DNA of 64,000 bases from Erodium maritimum (lineage: Eukaryota > Streptophyta > Magnoliopsida > Geraniales > Geraniaceae): assembly GCA_963921825.1 (NCBI GenBank), contig OY997591.1:21075515-21139514 (forward strand). Reading direction: 5' to 3'. Of this stretch, positions 1 through 10,816 are shown one piece after another. The notes beneath the pieces are model-generated. The model was not told the DNA's origin and ran no database searches. It saw only the letters and a program-made list of their open reading frames with translations. How positions within the stretch are numbered: position 1 is the stretch's first letter; each line of letters begins with the position of its first letter. The translations under genes and the position numbers were made by a program.

Positions 1-860
1 TTATTCGTATCCTATATGCAATCTAGGATCTTTTCTATTTTATTAACCTAAGAGGCATACTAAGTATTAAATTGCACGAGGAGTTTAGTACTTTCCCAAC
101 CTCAAGGTCTTCCTCTAATAATACTCCCAGCTGCTGACGACCGGGCCAACTCCGTCTTCTCGGGCGAAGTCCAAGTTCTCGGGCAAGGTCCCAGTCTGAT
201 TTTAACAGGTAAAACTTACACTCAGAACCGATACAGTCTAAATAACAACAAGTTGATCTTTAAACTCAAACGGGCCAAAAGCGGGATTAAACGACGAGTC
301 GGGTTCGAGCACCCGAACCCCGAGCACAGAATCCCGAGGCACGGTTCCCAATGCGCGGATCCCGAGGTAATGTTTTTGAGGCATAATTACCGAGGCACCC
401 GATTCAGCGTTTCCACTTTTAGTCCCGTTCTAAGTCTGGTTCATTCGTCATCGGTTCAAAGTCCTAACGTCTTCAGATCCGTTCACAGTCCATAAATCGT
501 TTTAATTCAAATCTGAATTTAAAACCCATTTTTGATTTAAATCTGTTTTTCGTTTAAAACTTTTATTTTATTTTATTTCTTTAATTAAACTGATTCAACA
601 CTCTGCCCAGATTCATAACAAGGCTCGGGAAGGAAACAACAACAAAAAAAGACGAGGATTCTCGGGTTGGGTCCGGCCGACCACCGGCGAGGACATCGTC
701 GGCGACCAAACCCCAAGGGTGAGAATCTCATCGTAGGAAAAGGGAAAACGACGAGGAGGCGGTTGCGCGCTGGAAGCGATGGAGCACGACAGGAAGCTCG
801 CCTCAGGTCCGGACGGAAGTTGCGATTTCGTCCCAGATCCGTCGATTTTGCCGGCGTGGA
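1..860 (-). mobile_element. Gypsy LTR M1 (minus strand), left portion
   Basis: This is part of a minus-strand Gypsy LTR that starts beyond the left edge of the window. It matches the M2 copy from about 44623 to 45376 at roughly 96% identity. It holds no convincing gene; the short open frames here are chance. It stops at 860, where solo LTR P1 is inserted, and resumes at 4915. The fragment is old enough to have received a second LTR. Confidence 0.8.
856..860. repeat. Target-site duplication of P1, left copy
   Basis: The sequence GTGGA abuts the TG end of P1 and is repeated exactly at 4915-4919. Confidence 0.88.
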
Positions 861-2784
861 TGTAAAACCCCACTTAGTTTTTAAAGGGTAATATTTGGAA
901 AATATGAAACGTTTGGGTATGAATTTGCAACGAGTGGAATTTGAAAGAGAAAATTCAAAAAAAAGGGGGGAAAGGGAGTTCTGAACTGGGCAGAAGGTTG
1001 GGCCGGATCTTGGGCCCAAACCAGTGACGCGCACGGCCCAAGAGAAACAAGGCCCATGCGCACTAACCGTAAAGCCACCTCTGGTTCTCTACTTCATTGC
1101 GCAGCTGCACGATTACCGAGACACCCTTCTCCCCCTCTCGATTTCGCACCTCCCCTTCCTCTGCCTCTCGATCTCCTTCTTCCTCGCGCTACCGACCCAC
1201 CACCACCTCACACCTCGTCCTCACGTTCTTACCGAGCTCGTTTCAAACCCAAACCTACCGGAATCGATACGGGCTCGCCGGATAACGCCCGGATTCGAAG
1301 CATCCGAGCTCGTGGCAGCGACAGTAACCGATAACCGAAGAGGGTTCATCCTCTCTCGCCGTTTATTCTCTTCCCCGACCCCGTTTTACCCAGAAACACC
1401 TCAGGCCGGACTGGGTTGGACGGAAACAACCAAAATCGACGCCGGCGACCACTTCTCACGCCATATCTGAGACATGAAAGGTTGGGCTACGCGTCGACTA
1501 CCGTTGCTCCTCCCTGACACTCTCTCAGCCTCGACAACCCCTTCTCCGAGCTTCTCTACCTCCACGCTGTCCCTTTGACGCCGGAGACTCGCCGGGGAAC
1601 TCACCGGAGCTCGCTGGCTCGCCGTCCTCGTCATCAGCTCAGACGGGACCTGGCAAAGTCGGGCCTTAGGCCAAACGGGCCTTGGGCCAGGTGGCTGGGT
1701 CAACACCAAAGGTTTGGGCCAGGCCCAGAACCGGGCAGTCTGGACCGGATAAGATCTGGATCTGGGTCTGGATCCGGGTCAAATCAGATTTAAAGAAAAA
1801 TCACTTTTAAAATCAGGTTAATTAACTGTTTAATTAATCTAATTTGGACAATTAAGGGACAAAATTGGACTTTTGCCGGTATTGGTTGGACTTTTCTTTG
1901 TCAAACCTAGACGGGACTTCGCCCGAGCACAAGGGCTTGGACCCGAGCTAGAAGAACGAAGATCACGCCGGAACCCGTGTGAAAAACGGAGTTGTGAGCT
2001 CTTCACCAGAGTATTATTAGAGGAAGACCGCAAGGTAGGGAAAGTCTTAATTTCTTAATTAACGCTTAGTATGCATGATTAGGATAATAAAATCGGAAAG
2101 GTCCTAGAATTTCCTATAGGATGCGAATAACTAGAATAATCGTACTTCAATTACTAATAAATGGATGAGTCTCGTATGCATGCTTAGGATGATGACGATT
2201 AGTGAAGCTTGCTTTCAATATTTGGGAATTGATTTACTGGTAGAGAGGCTGTGAAGAGCTCTCGGATTAGTTGTGTGCTAGGTTCACATGCTTTGTTGCT
2301 AGTTATTAGGATAACATAAGAGTCTAAGGAAACTAGATTAGCTTGTTTGATTAAATACTTAATTGATCGTTCACATGATGGTTGATTGGTTGATTGCGTA
2401 CTTGGTTGATTGAGTGTTTGTGTTGATATAATTGTTGCTTGAACGGATGATCGAGTATGACTGGTTGTCCCAAGGGGTACAATCAGGTCACCGATGTACC
2501 GATGGTTCGTGGCAGGTAAGTATGACGGTAAGTGTAACCGTGGGTATGAATCCCGTGTGTTGTGTTGTGGATGAACGTGTATGCTTCTAAGATTGAGGAT
2601 TAAGTGAACGTCTTCAGTGTATTGTGGTGAACGTGTGATTCGATGAGAGTTGGTCGAGGGACGTATTATTGTATGTTTCCCTTATTCTTATTCTTGAATG
2701 TTAATGCTTGTTCCTTTATTCTTATCCTTGAAATGTATGCTTGTTTGTCTGTTTGTTTGGTTGTTGTTTGGTTCGGTACTACAC

Positions 2785-2812
2785 GGGGGGGGGGGGGGGG
2801 GGGGGGGGGGGG
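2785..2812 (+). repeat. Poly-G run of 28
   Basis: This is an unbroken G homopolymer. A 14-G run recurs at 3729-3742 at the junction of the tandem duplication. Homologous positions in the G3 LTRs (near 51645 and 60450) are also G-rich but short. Such runs are prone to slippage and to sequencing error. Confidence 0.9.
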
Positions 2813-4660
2813 AGGGAATCCGGTGCCGTTGTGGTGGTTGGAGTTGGACAGAGACAGTGAGATATTGGTTGAGTATTGGAGCCTGAGGGCATTGGTTACT
2901 GGATATTACGAGAATTGATTATTGGCAGATCCTGCGGGATATTTATTGATTATTGGCAGATCCTGCAGGATATTGAGTGATGAGAGGAGCTTGAGGGCTC
3001 GGCAGATCCTGCGGGATATTGAGTGGATTATTTCATGAGAGATGGTTACTAAGGTTTCACTCAAGGCGTGCGTCCCAGTGGAGCATCACCTTGGTTCCCT
3101 ATGCCATATGGTCCTTTGGAGGCATTTCTGGGAATCCCGATGATAAGCGCCCATTTGGGATTGTTTCCGGTGCCCCGACGCATGTGCTTCCTCTGGACCG
3201 AGGGAAAATACGATATGATATGGATACTCTGGTGGATCGGAATATGGGAACCGATGTGATCCCAGAATCTATCCATGGATCGGCGGCTTGAGAAAGCGAG
3301 TGGTTGGCGTGATATTAATTACTCCCATTTTAATAAGTTATGATCCGTTATGATACTTTCATGGAATCTTTTAAGTTACTGTTATCTTTGAAAAGACGAT
3401 ATTATTTCATCACACGGATTCCATAACATTTCATTGATTAATAGCATTTACTCGTTCCCAGTTGTGTCGTTTTCTATTTTATTATAATGTTCTCTATTTA
3501 TTGTCTGGGAAGTTATCGTTATCCTTGAGAATGCGCTATTGTTATCGTTGCTTCTTATTTATTTATTATATCTTTTTGTCTAAGGGTTTTAAATACTTTT
3601 GTGACATCGAACTAAAGCAGTTTGAATATATTAAACTTGGAGACTAAGGTTATTTACGATTTTCCCTACTGAGCGTAAGCTCATCCCTATTCGTTTATTC
3701 ATTATGTGTACAGGTGTCCTTGAGATCTGGGGGGGGGGGGGGAGGGAATCCGGTGCCGTTGTGGTGGTTGGAGTTGGACAGAGACAGTGAGATATTGGTT
3801 GAGTATTGGAGCCTGAGGGCATTGGTTACTGGATATTACGAGAATTGATTATTGGCAGATCCTGCGGGATATTTATTGATTATTGGCAGATCCTGCAGGA
3901 TATTGAGTGATGAGAGGAGCTTGAGGGCTCGGCAGATCCTGCGGGATATTGAGTGGATTATTTCATGAGAGATGGTTACTAAGGTTTCACTCAAGGCGTG
4001 CGTCCCAGTGGAGCATCACCTTGGTTCCCTATGCCATATGGTCCTTTGGAGGCATTTCTGGGAATCCCGATGATAAGCGCCCATTTGGGATTGTTTCTGG
4101 TGCCCCGACGCATGTGCTTCCTCTGGACCGAGGGAAAATACGATATGATATGGATACTCTGGTGGATCGGAATATGGGAACCGATGTGATCCCAGAATCT
4201 ATCCATGGATCGGCGGCTTGAGAAAGCGAGTGGTTGGCGTGATATTAATTACTCCCATTTTAATAAGTTATGATCCGTTATGATACTTTCATGGAATCTT
4301 TTAAGTTACTGTTATCTTTGAAAAGACGATATTATTTCATCACACGGATTCCATAACATTTCATTGATTAATAGCATTTACTCGTTCCCAGTTGTGTCGT
4401 TTTCTATTTTATTATAATGTTCTCTATTTATTGTCTGGGAAGTTATCGTTATCCTTGAGAATGCGCTATTGTTATCGTTGCTTCTTATTTATTTATTATA
4501 TCTTTTTGTCTAAGGGTTTTAAATACTTTTGTGACATCGAACTAAAGCAGTTTGAATATATTAAACTTGGAGACTAAGGTTATTTACGATTTTCCCTACT
4601 GAGCGTAAGCTCATCCCTATTCGTTTATTCATTATGTGTACAGGTGTCCTTGAGATCTGG
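2801..4660 (+). repeat. 930-bp tandem duplication in P1
   Basis: The stretch from the poly-G run to the CTGGGG motif near 3730 is repeated directly to about 4660 with a period of 930 bp. The encoded 90-residue chance frames at 3019 and 3949 are identical, and I found one base difference, near 3166 versus 4096. Both junctions lie in G runs, which fits slippage or misalignment at microhomology. Confidence 0.93.
3671..3682 (+). promoter_or_regulatory. Conserved LTR hairpin GAGCGTAAGCTC, copy 1
   Basis: A 4-bp perfect stem GAGC/GCTC encloses a GTAA loop (GNRA type). The duplicate is at 4601-4612. It is one of the best conserved short motifs across all the Gypsy LTRs in the window. Confidence 0.7.
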
Positions 4661-4914
4661 GGAATTCGAGGCTTGGGAGCTTCTGGATGTCTTGAGAGTC
4701 GTATTAGAGATGGGTTGGTCCACATTGTTGAACTTTATTTATATTATGTTATTTGTCAAGTTTGACATTATATTTGAAATTTTGGATTTAGTTATTGAGA
4801 AATATTTTGGACTCGCATTCGGCTTTAAAAGAGTTTATTACTGTTTTACTACTTTTATTTCGATGGTTTCAAGTCACGTCTCGAGTCCGGCCAAAACCGG
4901 ATTTGGGGCGTGAC

Positions 4915-4919
4915 AGTGG
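4915..4919. repeat. Target-site duplication of P1, right copy
   Basis: The sequence GTGGA follows the CA end of P1 and matches 856-860. Confidence 0.88.
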
Positions 4920-5651
4920 AGCTCGGGACGAGGACTCTTACGGTGGCTAGGTTGAACGAGGAAGAGAGAGAGAGGGCGGCAGGACAGATCTGAGAGAGGG
5001 AGGGCTCGATGATGGTGAGAAGGAGACGTGGTGGCGAGGTCGGAACGGAGAAGGAGAAGGTGAGGGAGAGAGGGCAGCGGCTGGTGTGTGTTGAACGGAG
5101 AAGAAGGGAGACGGTGGAGACGGCGCGGTTGGTTGAACGGAGGGGATGAAGGAAGGGAGAGGGTCGTGCGGACGACGGCTGCGGGTCTGGTCGGAGAAGA
5201 GGAAGACAGGGGACCGATCGGAGAAGGAGGGCGTGGCCGGAGCTGGTGATGGGGACGACGAGAGGTTTGATGGTGAAGAGGGAGAAGGAGAGTCGGGTAT
5301 AGAGATGAGGGAGGAGGCTTGGCTGCGAAAATTAGGGTTTCAAACCCCTAATTTCGCCTTTATACCCAGTGCTCCAAAGGGCTTGGACCCCTCACTTTTG
5401 GGCCCAGCTAGCGGGCTTCAGCGGAACTGGGTCGGACAGCCCAAAACGAGCAGCAGGAGTGGATCGAGGCAGGCCTGGCCTGGCCGGGCCTTCGGGTCTG
5501 GTCGGATCAGCCCTTTACCCTCTCCTTTTTTTCTTTCTCTTTTTGCCTTTTTTTTTGAACTCGATCCAAAATTCGATTAAACTCTCAAACCGTTCTCCAA
5601 CCCGCCACGTTCCAACAATAAATTGAACTATCAAATTTCCCGGTCTTTACA
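4915..5651 (-). mobile_element. Gypsy LTR M1 (minus strand), 5' terminal portion
   Basis: This is the continuation of M1 beyond P1. On the minus strand the LTR begins TGTAAAGACC at 5651, and its upstream part is purine-rich on the plus strand. The bases ATTTT follow at 5652-5656 and also precede the start of M2 at 43182, so they may be its target duplication. A related LTR start lies near 30714. Confidence 0.8.
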
Positions 5652-5730
5652 ATTTTATTGATATTAAGGAGCACAACTAAGTACAGGGAAGCAATGATAT
5701 GAAAAATTAAAAACAGAAAATATCATAAAG

Positions 5731-5905
5731 GCGAGACTCTGCTCATTTCCTGACTCGACCTAATACCCGTGATAGTGGATTAGAAGCGGCGCCAGGTGGC
5801 ACAGGCAGTCAGGGAGAACACTAAAAAATGGTGGGATCAGGTCGTCGGATTTGCATCGAACTTGACAAGGTAGGATGTGCGTCTCCACACACATACCGGT
5901 GTTGG
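5731..5905 (-). repeat. Fragment shared with 62592-62755
   Basis: This stretch is about 88% identical to 62592-62755. On the minus strand both copies keep one reading frame containing PCQVRCKSDDLIPPF and then SVLPDCLCHL before a stop. The second copy sits beside LINE ORF1 remains, so this may be LINE debris inside the EnSpm remnant. The family was not recognised. Confidence 0.6.
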
Positions 5906-5989
5906 GAGTGAAAGGAAGTTGCGCTACTGCTGAAGGGGTCTTGACAGACGCATCTGACCCGTAGCGTAGGTTAGGATTTCCGTCGGCAG

Positions 5990-6310
5990 GGTTCTTAGCC
6001 AACGGATCCATCCGTCGGCCAAGATCCGTCGACCAGGTCTCGTCGGTGTACTATTTGAAAGACGGATACAGGTTTTCGTCGGTGGGGTGGATATCCTCGG
6101 CCACGGATCTCATCCGTAGGAAAAGTTTATAACCATGCCTATGGATATCATTTGTAGGTCAAGTTTATAACCATGCCTACGGATATCAACTTTACCTACG
6201 GATGATATCCGTATCTAAAGTCTAAAACCTTATCCACATATAGCTTCCATGGCTTAGGTTCGCGTCTTTACCTACGGATGTCATCCGTAGGTAGAGTTGT
6301 AAACTTTACC
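5990..6310. repeat. Subterminal inverted repeats of CACTA type
   Basis: Short units of the form CCTACGGAT...ATCCGTAGG recur in both orientations. One perfect palindrome of 10-bp arms lies at 6271-6291 and others near 6110-6215. Arrays like this are typical of EnSpm/CACTA subterminal regions, where transposase binds. No CACTA terminus was seen. Confidence 0.55.
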
Positions 6311-9040
6311 AACGATTATTATTCATTGTATCTGTCGGCCAAAATACAACCAGAACAAAAAAAAAAGCATTTTGAATATACTGCACCCAATCGTGCATAT
6401 ACCCTGAACTGGGTCTGGTACCTGTGCAAACTGGGTTGGAATCTACCCTTCTGAGCCTTCTTGGCGATTTGATGGATGATAGGTAGGTCTTCCTCCACAG
6501 TCAACGGTGCAAGGACATTAGAGGATGAATCCTCGCACTCGGTCATCTGTGACTCGCACAACTTCTCACGGTCCACTTCCACAATTAATTTGGCTTCTTC
6601 CTAATGAAAAATATAGCAGGAAGTTTTCATGAGACTCAACGAAAATTTAGTTTAGTAAACTATAAGTGTATTGACAAAACTACAAATGCTTAAGTGTATT
6701 CAGAAAACTAAGTAAAGAAATTTACCACTCGTAGTTTGTTGTGCTCGTTCTTGTCATTTTCCTCTGTGTAAGCCTCTGTGTATGGGTCGCAGCTTAGAAG
6801 CAGGGATTTTCGGGCGAGCCAAAGTGTGGCCCGTTTCCTGAAAGCCATACTACCCCCGTGGTGAGCGTGGACGTTCTTTTTCCGATTTACAGACCCACAC
6901 TCGCTCAATAGCTGCAATTGTTTTGACAAATGTTATTTACCATAACGAACATGTTAGAAAACCAAACATCAAAGTGGAAAGCGTAAGATATGTGACTGTA
7001 AACGCAAAAACATTTAGTACCCAACTCCAGAAAGCTATCAAAACAAACAGATATCCAGCTAATGCTTGCAAGCAACAAAATTTATGGTTAAAAATTAAGA
7101 AACAAAACTAGGATAATTATGCTTTACAATCAAATTTATTACCTTGAATTTTTCAGATACAAAGTGTTTGCACAACCATTCCAACTGGTCAGGACGTTCT
7201 TGAAATTCGAGTGGCGTGGGCACTTCTTCACCCGGGTGCTTCTTCTGCCAATTGAGGACTCACTTGTGTATCTCATACTTCCACTCCCTAAAAACGGCCT
7301 CTAGTCATTCACATGATGAACTGCAACAACTCCTCGTGGTGATTGTAAGAACCACCCCGGTCGATCCCGGTCGAACCAGTGATTTTTGGCAAAGTTTGAC
7401 TTTCGGCCAGAAAAGTCAAATGATGACTCCGGGAGTCATTATGGACCCTTCCGGGACACAAAAGACTTAGCCTTCGTTACGGTTAGCTTAGTTGGGTCGT
7501 TTCCATTCGAAAAAGGGTCTTCGCGAAAAAAGTCAAATTTAGTCAAACGGGGGCTCGAATCGGTTTTTTTTATCGAATAAAATAAGTGAGCTGGGAAATT
7601 TTGTTGGACGTGGACCCCACAAGTAAATTTGAAATTTAAGTAATTGGAGGAGAGACAAAATAGGTGGGAAAGGTCTAGTTTACCCCTGCTTTTACCTAAT
7701 CTGTGGAAACATGGAAAATGTTTTTTGGCTCCACTCTTTTTTGGATAAAACCCACATGTGAATAAAACATTCATCATTTACACCCCAAATCCGAAAATTG
7801 TAGAGAGAGAAGCTCTCTTGAACTCCATTGTTGCAGAAGGAAGAAGAAGAAGAAGAAGAAGAAGAAAGGTACTCCAAGCACCATTTCTCCATCGAAATTC
7901 CATTTTTCTTCCATAGTCCTTCTCCTCTCTTCATTCCCTACGCTGAGAACTCTTTTATTTTCGTTTTTCAGCAACTAAAATATGTGGGTCTTGGAAGAAT
8001 CAACTTGTTTTGGAGTGGGTATGGTTGCAAACAAGAAAACAATGTTGGATTTGTAAGGAGATGTAAAGAAAACGTTGGATTTGTAGATTGGAGTTCCAAC
8101 CCTAATTTGGAGAATTGGGGAAAATGTAAATTTGGGACTATTATTAAGGGGCTTTTGATGAAACTTTTTGGATTAAGGACCTAAAGCACATTTGGAATGA
8201 ATTTGGAGAAAAAGAGAAAATTTCCGGCGACCGGAGGCTCGCCGGAGGACCGGCCACGGGTGCCGAAGTTTGGGAACACAGATGGGGCACCTCAGGAACC
8301 GTGCCTCGGGACACGTGCATGGGAACCCGTGCCTCGGGGGCCGTGCACCGGGAACCGTGCACTCGGGGCTCGGGTGTTTAAAGCCCGGTTGCTCGTGAAT
8401 TTCGTGCTTAAAACCGTTTAAATTGAAGAAAGGGAAAATTGTTGGTTTAATTTCGGTTTTCGTTACTTTAAATCAATGATGGACTCGTTATTAATTTATC
8501 GTGTTCCATGTTAATTTAGAGTCCGGCTTCGTCCACGGAAGAGGTGATTAGCCAAGGTCGTCAGCGCAAGTTTGGATAGCTTTCGAGGTAGTGAAGAGTA
8601 GTAAACTCCACCTTTAGTTTAAAGAATGCTAATAGTATGCCTATAGGATAATAATAACTGGAAAGGTCCTAGTTTGCATATAGTATGTGATTCACTAGAA
8701 TAACCGCTTTCAATTACGATAAGAACCAGAAGAGTCTTAGTATGCATATAGGATGTGATTCACTAGTTTAACCGCTTTCAATTATTGGGAATTGTCGTGC
8801 TGGTAGAATGACCATGTCGAGCCATAGGATTGATTGTTGATTGTGCTTGATTGTAGTCTTTAGTCCTTAAAAGTTGATGCATGTTATCTTTTTTGATTAC
8901 TTTAAGAGTCATAACATGCCTTATGAATTATGATGAATGGTTGTTCGTGATGTGATTGGTTGGATGAATGTGATGGATGTAATAGTGAATGTTGACTTGT
9001 GTTATGATCGGGTGAATGATAGACCGATGTGGTGTGTTCG

Positions 9041-9933
9041 GTAAGTATGTTGGTAAGCTATGACGATGCGACAAGATTGGTTTGGTATGTTGAATTGATA
9101 TGGTTGGTATTGCGCGATGTGGTGTGTTGTTGCTTCCCCCGATGCTTAGTGTTCCGGGAAGACATCTAGACCGAGGAGCATTTTGGTACGATGTATGTGG
9201 TTTCACCCCGATTCTTAGTCTTCCGGGAAGATATCCGACCGAGGTGTATGCCGGTCCGATATGTTTATTATGTGGCTTTACCCCGATGCTTTGTGTTCCG
9301 GGAAGACATCCAGACCGAGGGACATTCCGGTACGATGTATATTCTTTCACCCCGATGCTCTGTGTTCCGGGAAGACATCTAGACTGAGGGATATTCCGGT
9401 GTGATGTAATCGTTTCACCCCGATGCTTTGTGTTCCGGGAAGATATCCAGGCCGATGTGTGTTCCGGTACGATATATTCATTGAGTTGTGCGTGATGTTT
9501 GAATTGTCTTGAATACTTGTCTTATGCTTGTGTGTTCTGGATCCGTTTGACGTTTGCGGCGGTCTTGGTAGCATCATGTTCCGTTGTTTGCACGTCTCCT
9601 CAGTTCAATGCTTTATGGATCGGTTCTTGTGGTATGATTATCTTACATTTCGGTTGTCATGGTTACCTGTCTTGAGTTGTGTGGCATCGGATCTAGGTAA
9701 CGTTCGTAGTGGTCTTAGTAGTTTAATTGTACCGTTGTTCGGGTGTTCCGTTAGTTGGATGCCCTTATCAATATCATTGTGTCCATGTTTTTTTCTTCTT
9801 ACATTATCAGTTTTTAGTAAGCTTTATTAATCGAGAATTTTTTGGTGTTGGAGCGGGAGTCCTTCTTCCATTTACTACTTCTTCCTACTGAGCGTAAGCT
9901 CACCCCCCCCCCCTTTGTTTTACTGTTTTACAG
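9041..9933 (+). other. Candidate intron inside G1 LTR
   Basis: The donor-like GTAAGTAT is at 9041 and the acceptor-like TTACAG|G ends at 9933. The interval holds the G1 minisatellite and the hairpin. Splicing is inferred, not shown. Confidence 0.42.
9126..9472 (+). repeat. Minisatellite in G1 LTR
   Basis: About six imperfect units of 60-70 bp are built around CCCCGATGCTTTGTGTTCCG and GAAGACATCCAGACCGAGG. It occupies the same slot as unrelated minisatellites in the other Gypsy LTRs. Confidence 0.85.
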
Positions 9934-10194
9934 GTTTCGTTGATGTGTTTTCTTAGAGGACGTCTCAGGGCTCGGGAGCTCATTGAGGGTCCGGGTTGTT
10001 TTACTTCCTAGAGACGTACTTCCAGTTTCGGATTAAACTTTGTCCTTACTTTATTTGGATATTGAATTTGAATGCGGATTTTCAAACTTTTATTATGAGA
10101 TTCTTGTTAATTAAATTTGGTTTTATTGTTATTTATTTTTCTTTCTAGTTCACGTCTCGAGTCTGGTCAAAACCGGATTTGGGGCGTGACAATT

Positions 10195-10207
10195 TGGTAT
10201 CAGAGCC
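10195..10207 (+). other. Primer-binding site of G1
   Basis: TGGTATCAGAGCC lies three bases after the LTR and is complementary to the 3' end of initiator tRNA-Met. Confidence 0.9.
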
Positions 10208-10718
10208 TGGTTTTTCAAAACCTCAGACCGTATGTCAATTTGGTGGGTAGAGTTAGGTTGTTATGGTTCTAATGTTTGGTTACGCGAATCGGAAATGTCC
10301 TAAGCGTAGATCCGAGACGACGAGAGTTTCGGGTAGTGAACTACTTGTTTGAGTCTTGCCTGATATTGTGTTATGTCGTGTGCCTTGGTTGAACTGTTGT
10401 GTCGATCGGTTGAGATCGAGGCTGGGTTAGCAAGCGGTGCTTGATGCAGTTTATGATGTGGATGTTGATTGATCGTTATGTGGGTTGCCACCTTGGTCGG
10501 GTGTTGAGTAATTGGTTGGATCGAAATGTTGATTTGGTCGGGTGGTAATCGAGTAATTACCGAGACCCGAGATGTGTAACTGCAATGTTTTGCTGTGTGC
10601 TATGTTGTGCTGAATACTTTGTGCGGTTTGTTTATTGAATGTCCTGCTTAAGCGGATGGTTAGTGGAATTTACGAACGGGTCATGCCCAAATTTCTGCAA
10701 AACTGAAGTGGTTGTACC

Positions 10719-10816
10719 ATCACGGGTTGACTCAGGGGCGCCACTGTATTCGAACGTGATAGGGGAATGTCAAGTGGTTACAACGAGATTCGGGGACGCC
10801 TGAGTCGGGTTGTAAC
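10719..10816 (+). other. Conserved leader stem-loops SL1 and SL2 (G1)
   Basis: SL1 (10719-10760) closes with ATCACG/CGTGAT. SL2 (10777-10816) has an outer stem GTTACAAC/GTTGTAAC and an inner hairpin GATTCGGG-GACG-CCTGAGTC. Matching structures are in G3 (53570-53667) and T1 (22211-22309) with compensating changes. They lie about 360 bp before gag and may be packaging or dimerisation signals. Confidence 0.6.

Larger units (their letters stand above)
2516..3713 (+). other. Candidate intron inside LTR P1
   Basis: A consensus donor AG|GTAAGTAT at 2516 is paired with an acceptor-like TACAG|G ending at 3713, just downstream of the GAGC/GCTC hairpin. The same pair, 0.84-1.2 kb apart, occurs in G1, both G3 LTRs and M2. 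That this is spliced is an inference from signal conservation only. Confidence 0.45.
861..4914 (+). mobile_element. Solo Gypsy LTR P1, plus strand
   Basis: The LTR starts TGTAAAACCCC and ends GGGGCGTGACA. It is flanked by a perfect 5-bp target duplication GTGGA (856-860 and 4915-4919). No primer-binding site follows it, so it is a solo LTR left by recombination between two LTRs. It lies inside minus-strand LTR M1. Within it are a GTAAGTAT site (2516), a poly-G run, a 930-bp tandem duplication, and two copies of the GAGCGTAAGCTC hairpin. Without the duplication it would be about 3.1 kb, close to the other Gypsy LTRs here. Confidence 0.9.
5652..7343 (-). pseudogene. EnSpm/CACTA transposase gene remnant (Transposase_24-like)
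   Basis: This is a decayed DNA-transposon gene read on the minus strand. Three exon-like blocks follow in order. About 7310-7140 encodes a WKYEIHK...EWLCKHFVSEKFK block with one stop and ends at a GT donor. About 6929-6725 has NRKKNVHAHHGGSMAF, matching the N-R-K...H-x-GS-x-F signature of plant Ptta/EnSpm transposase proteins. About 6600-6340 follows a TTAG acceptor and encodes EEAKLIVE...LTVEE...KKAQKGRFQP. The remainder is intron or non-coding. G1 inserted at 7344 and cuts off the upstream part. A second copy of the last block lies at 48770-49005. Family assignment is from remembered motifs. Confidence 0.7.
7344..10191 (+). mobile_element. Gypsy G1, 5' LTR
   Basis: This 2,848-bp LTR starts TGTAAGAACC and ends GGGGCGTGACA, followed by a tRNA-Met primer-binding site. 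It carries a tandem repeat at 9126-9472, a GTAAGTAT site at 9041, the GAGCGTAAGCTC hairpin at 9890-9901, and TACAG|G at 9933. It is inserted in the EnSpm remnant. Its 3' LTR is not in the window, because the element was interrupted by Copia B. Confidence 0.92.

Noticed and set aside
1024-1470. 148-residue open frame, also open at 45541-45987
   Set aside because: It lies in the CT-rich part of P1 and P2. The two copies differ at many residues with no sign of protein conservation, so it is a chance frame in LTR sequence.
3019-3291. 90-residue frame repeated at 3949-4221
   Set aside because: Duplicate of LTR sequence; related frames in the G3 LTRs show the same LTR segment and not a protein family.
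10195-10207. TGGTATCAGAGCC motifs as tRNA genes
   Set aside because: These are primer-binding sites next to LTRs, without any tRNA fold.
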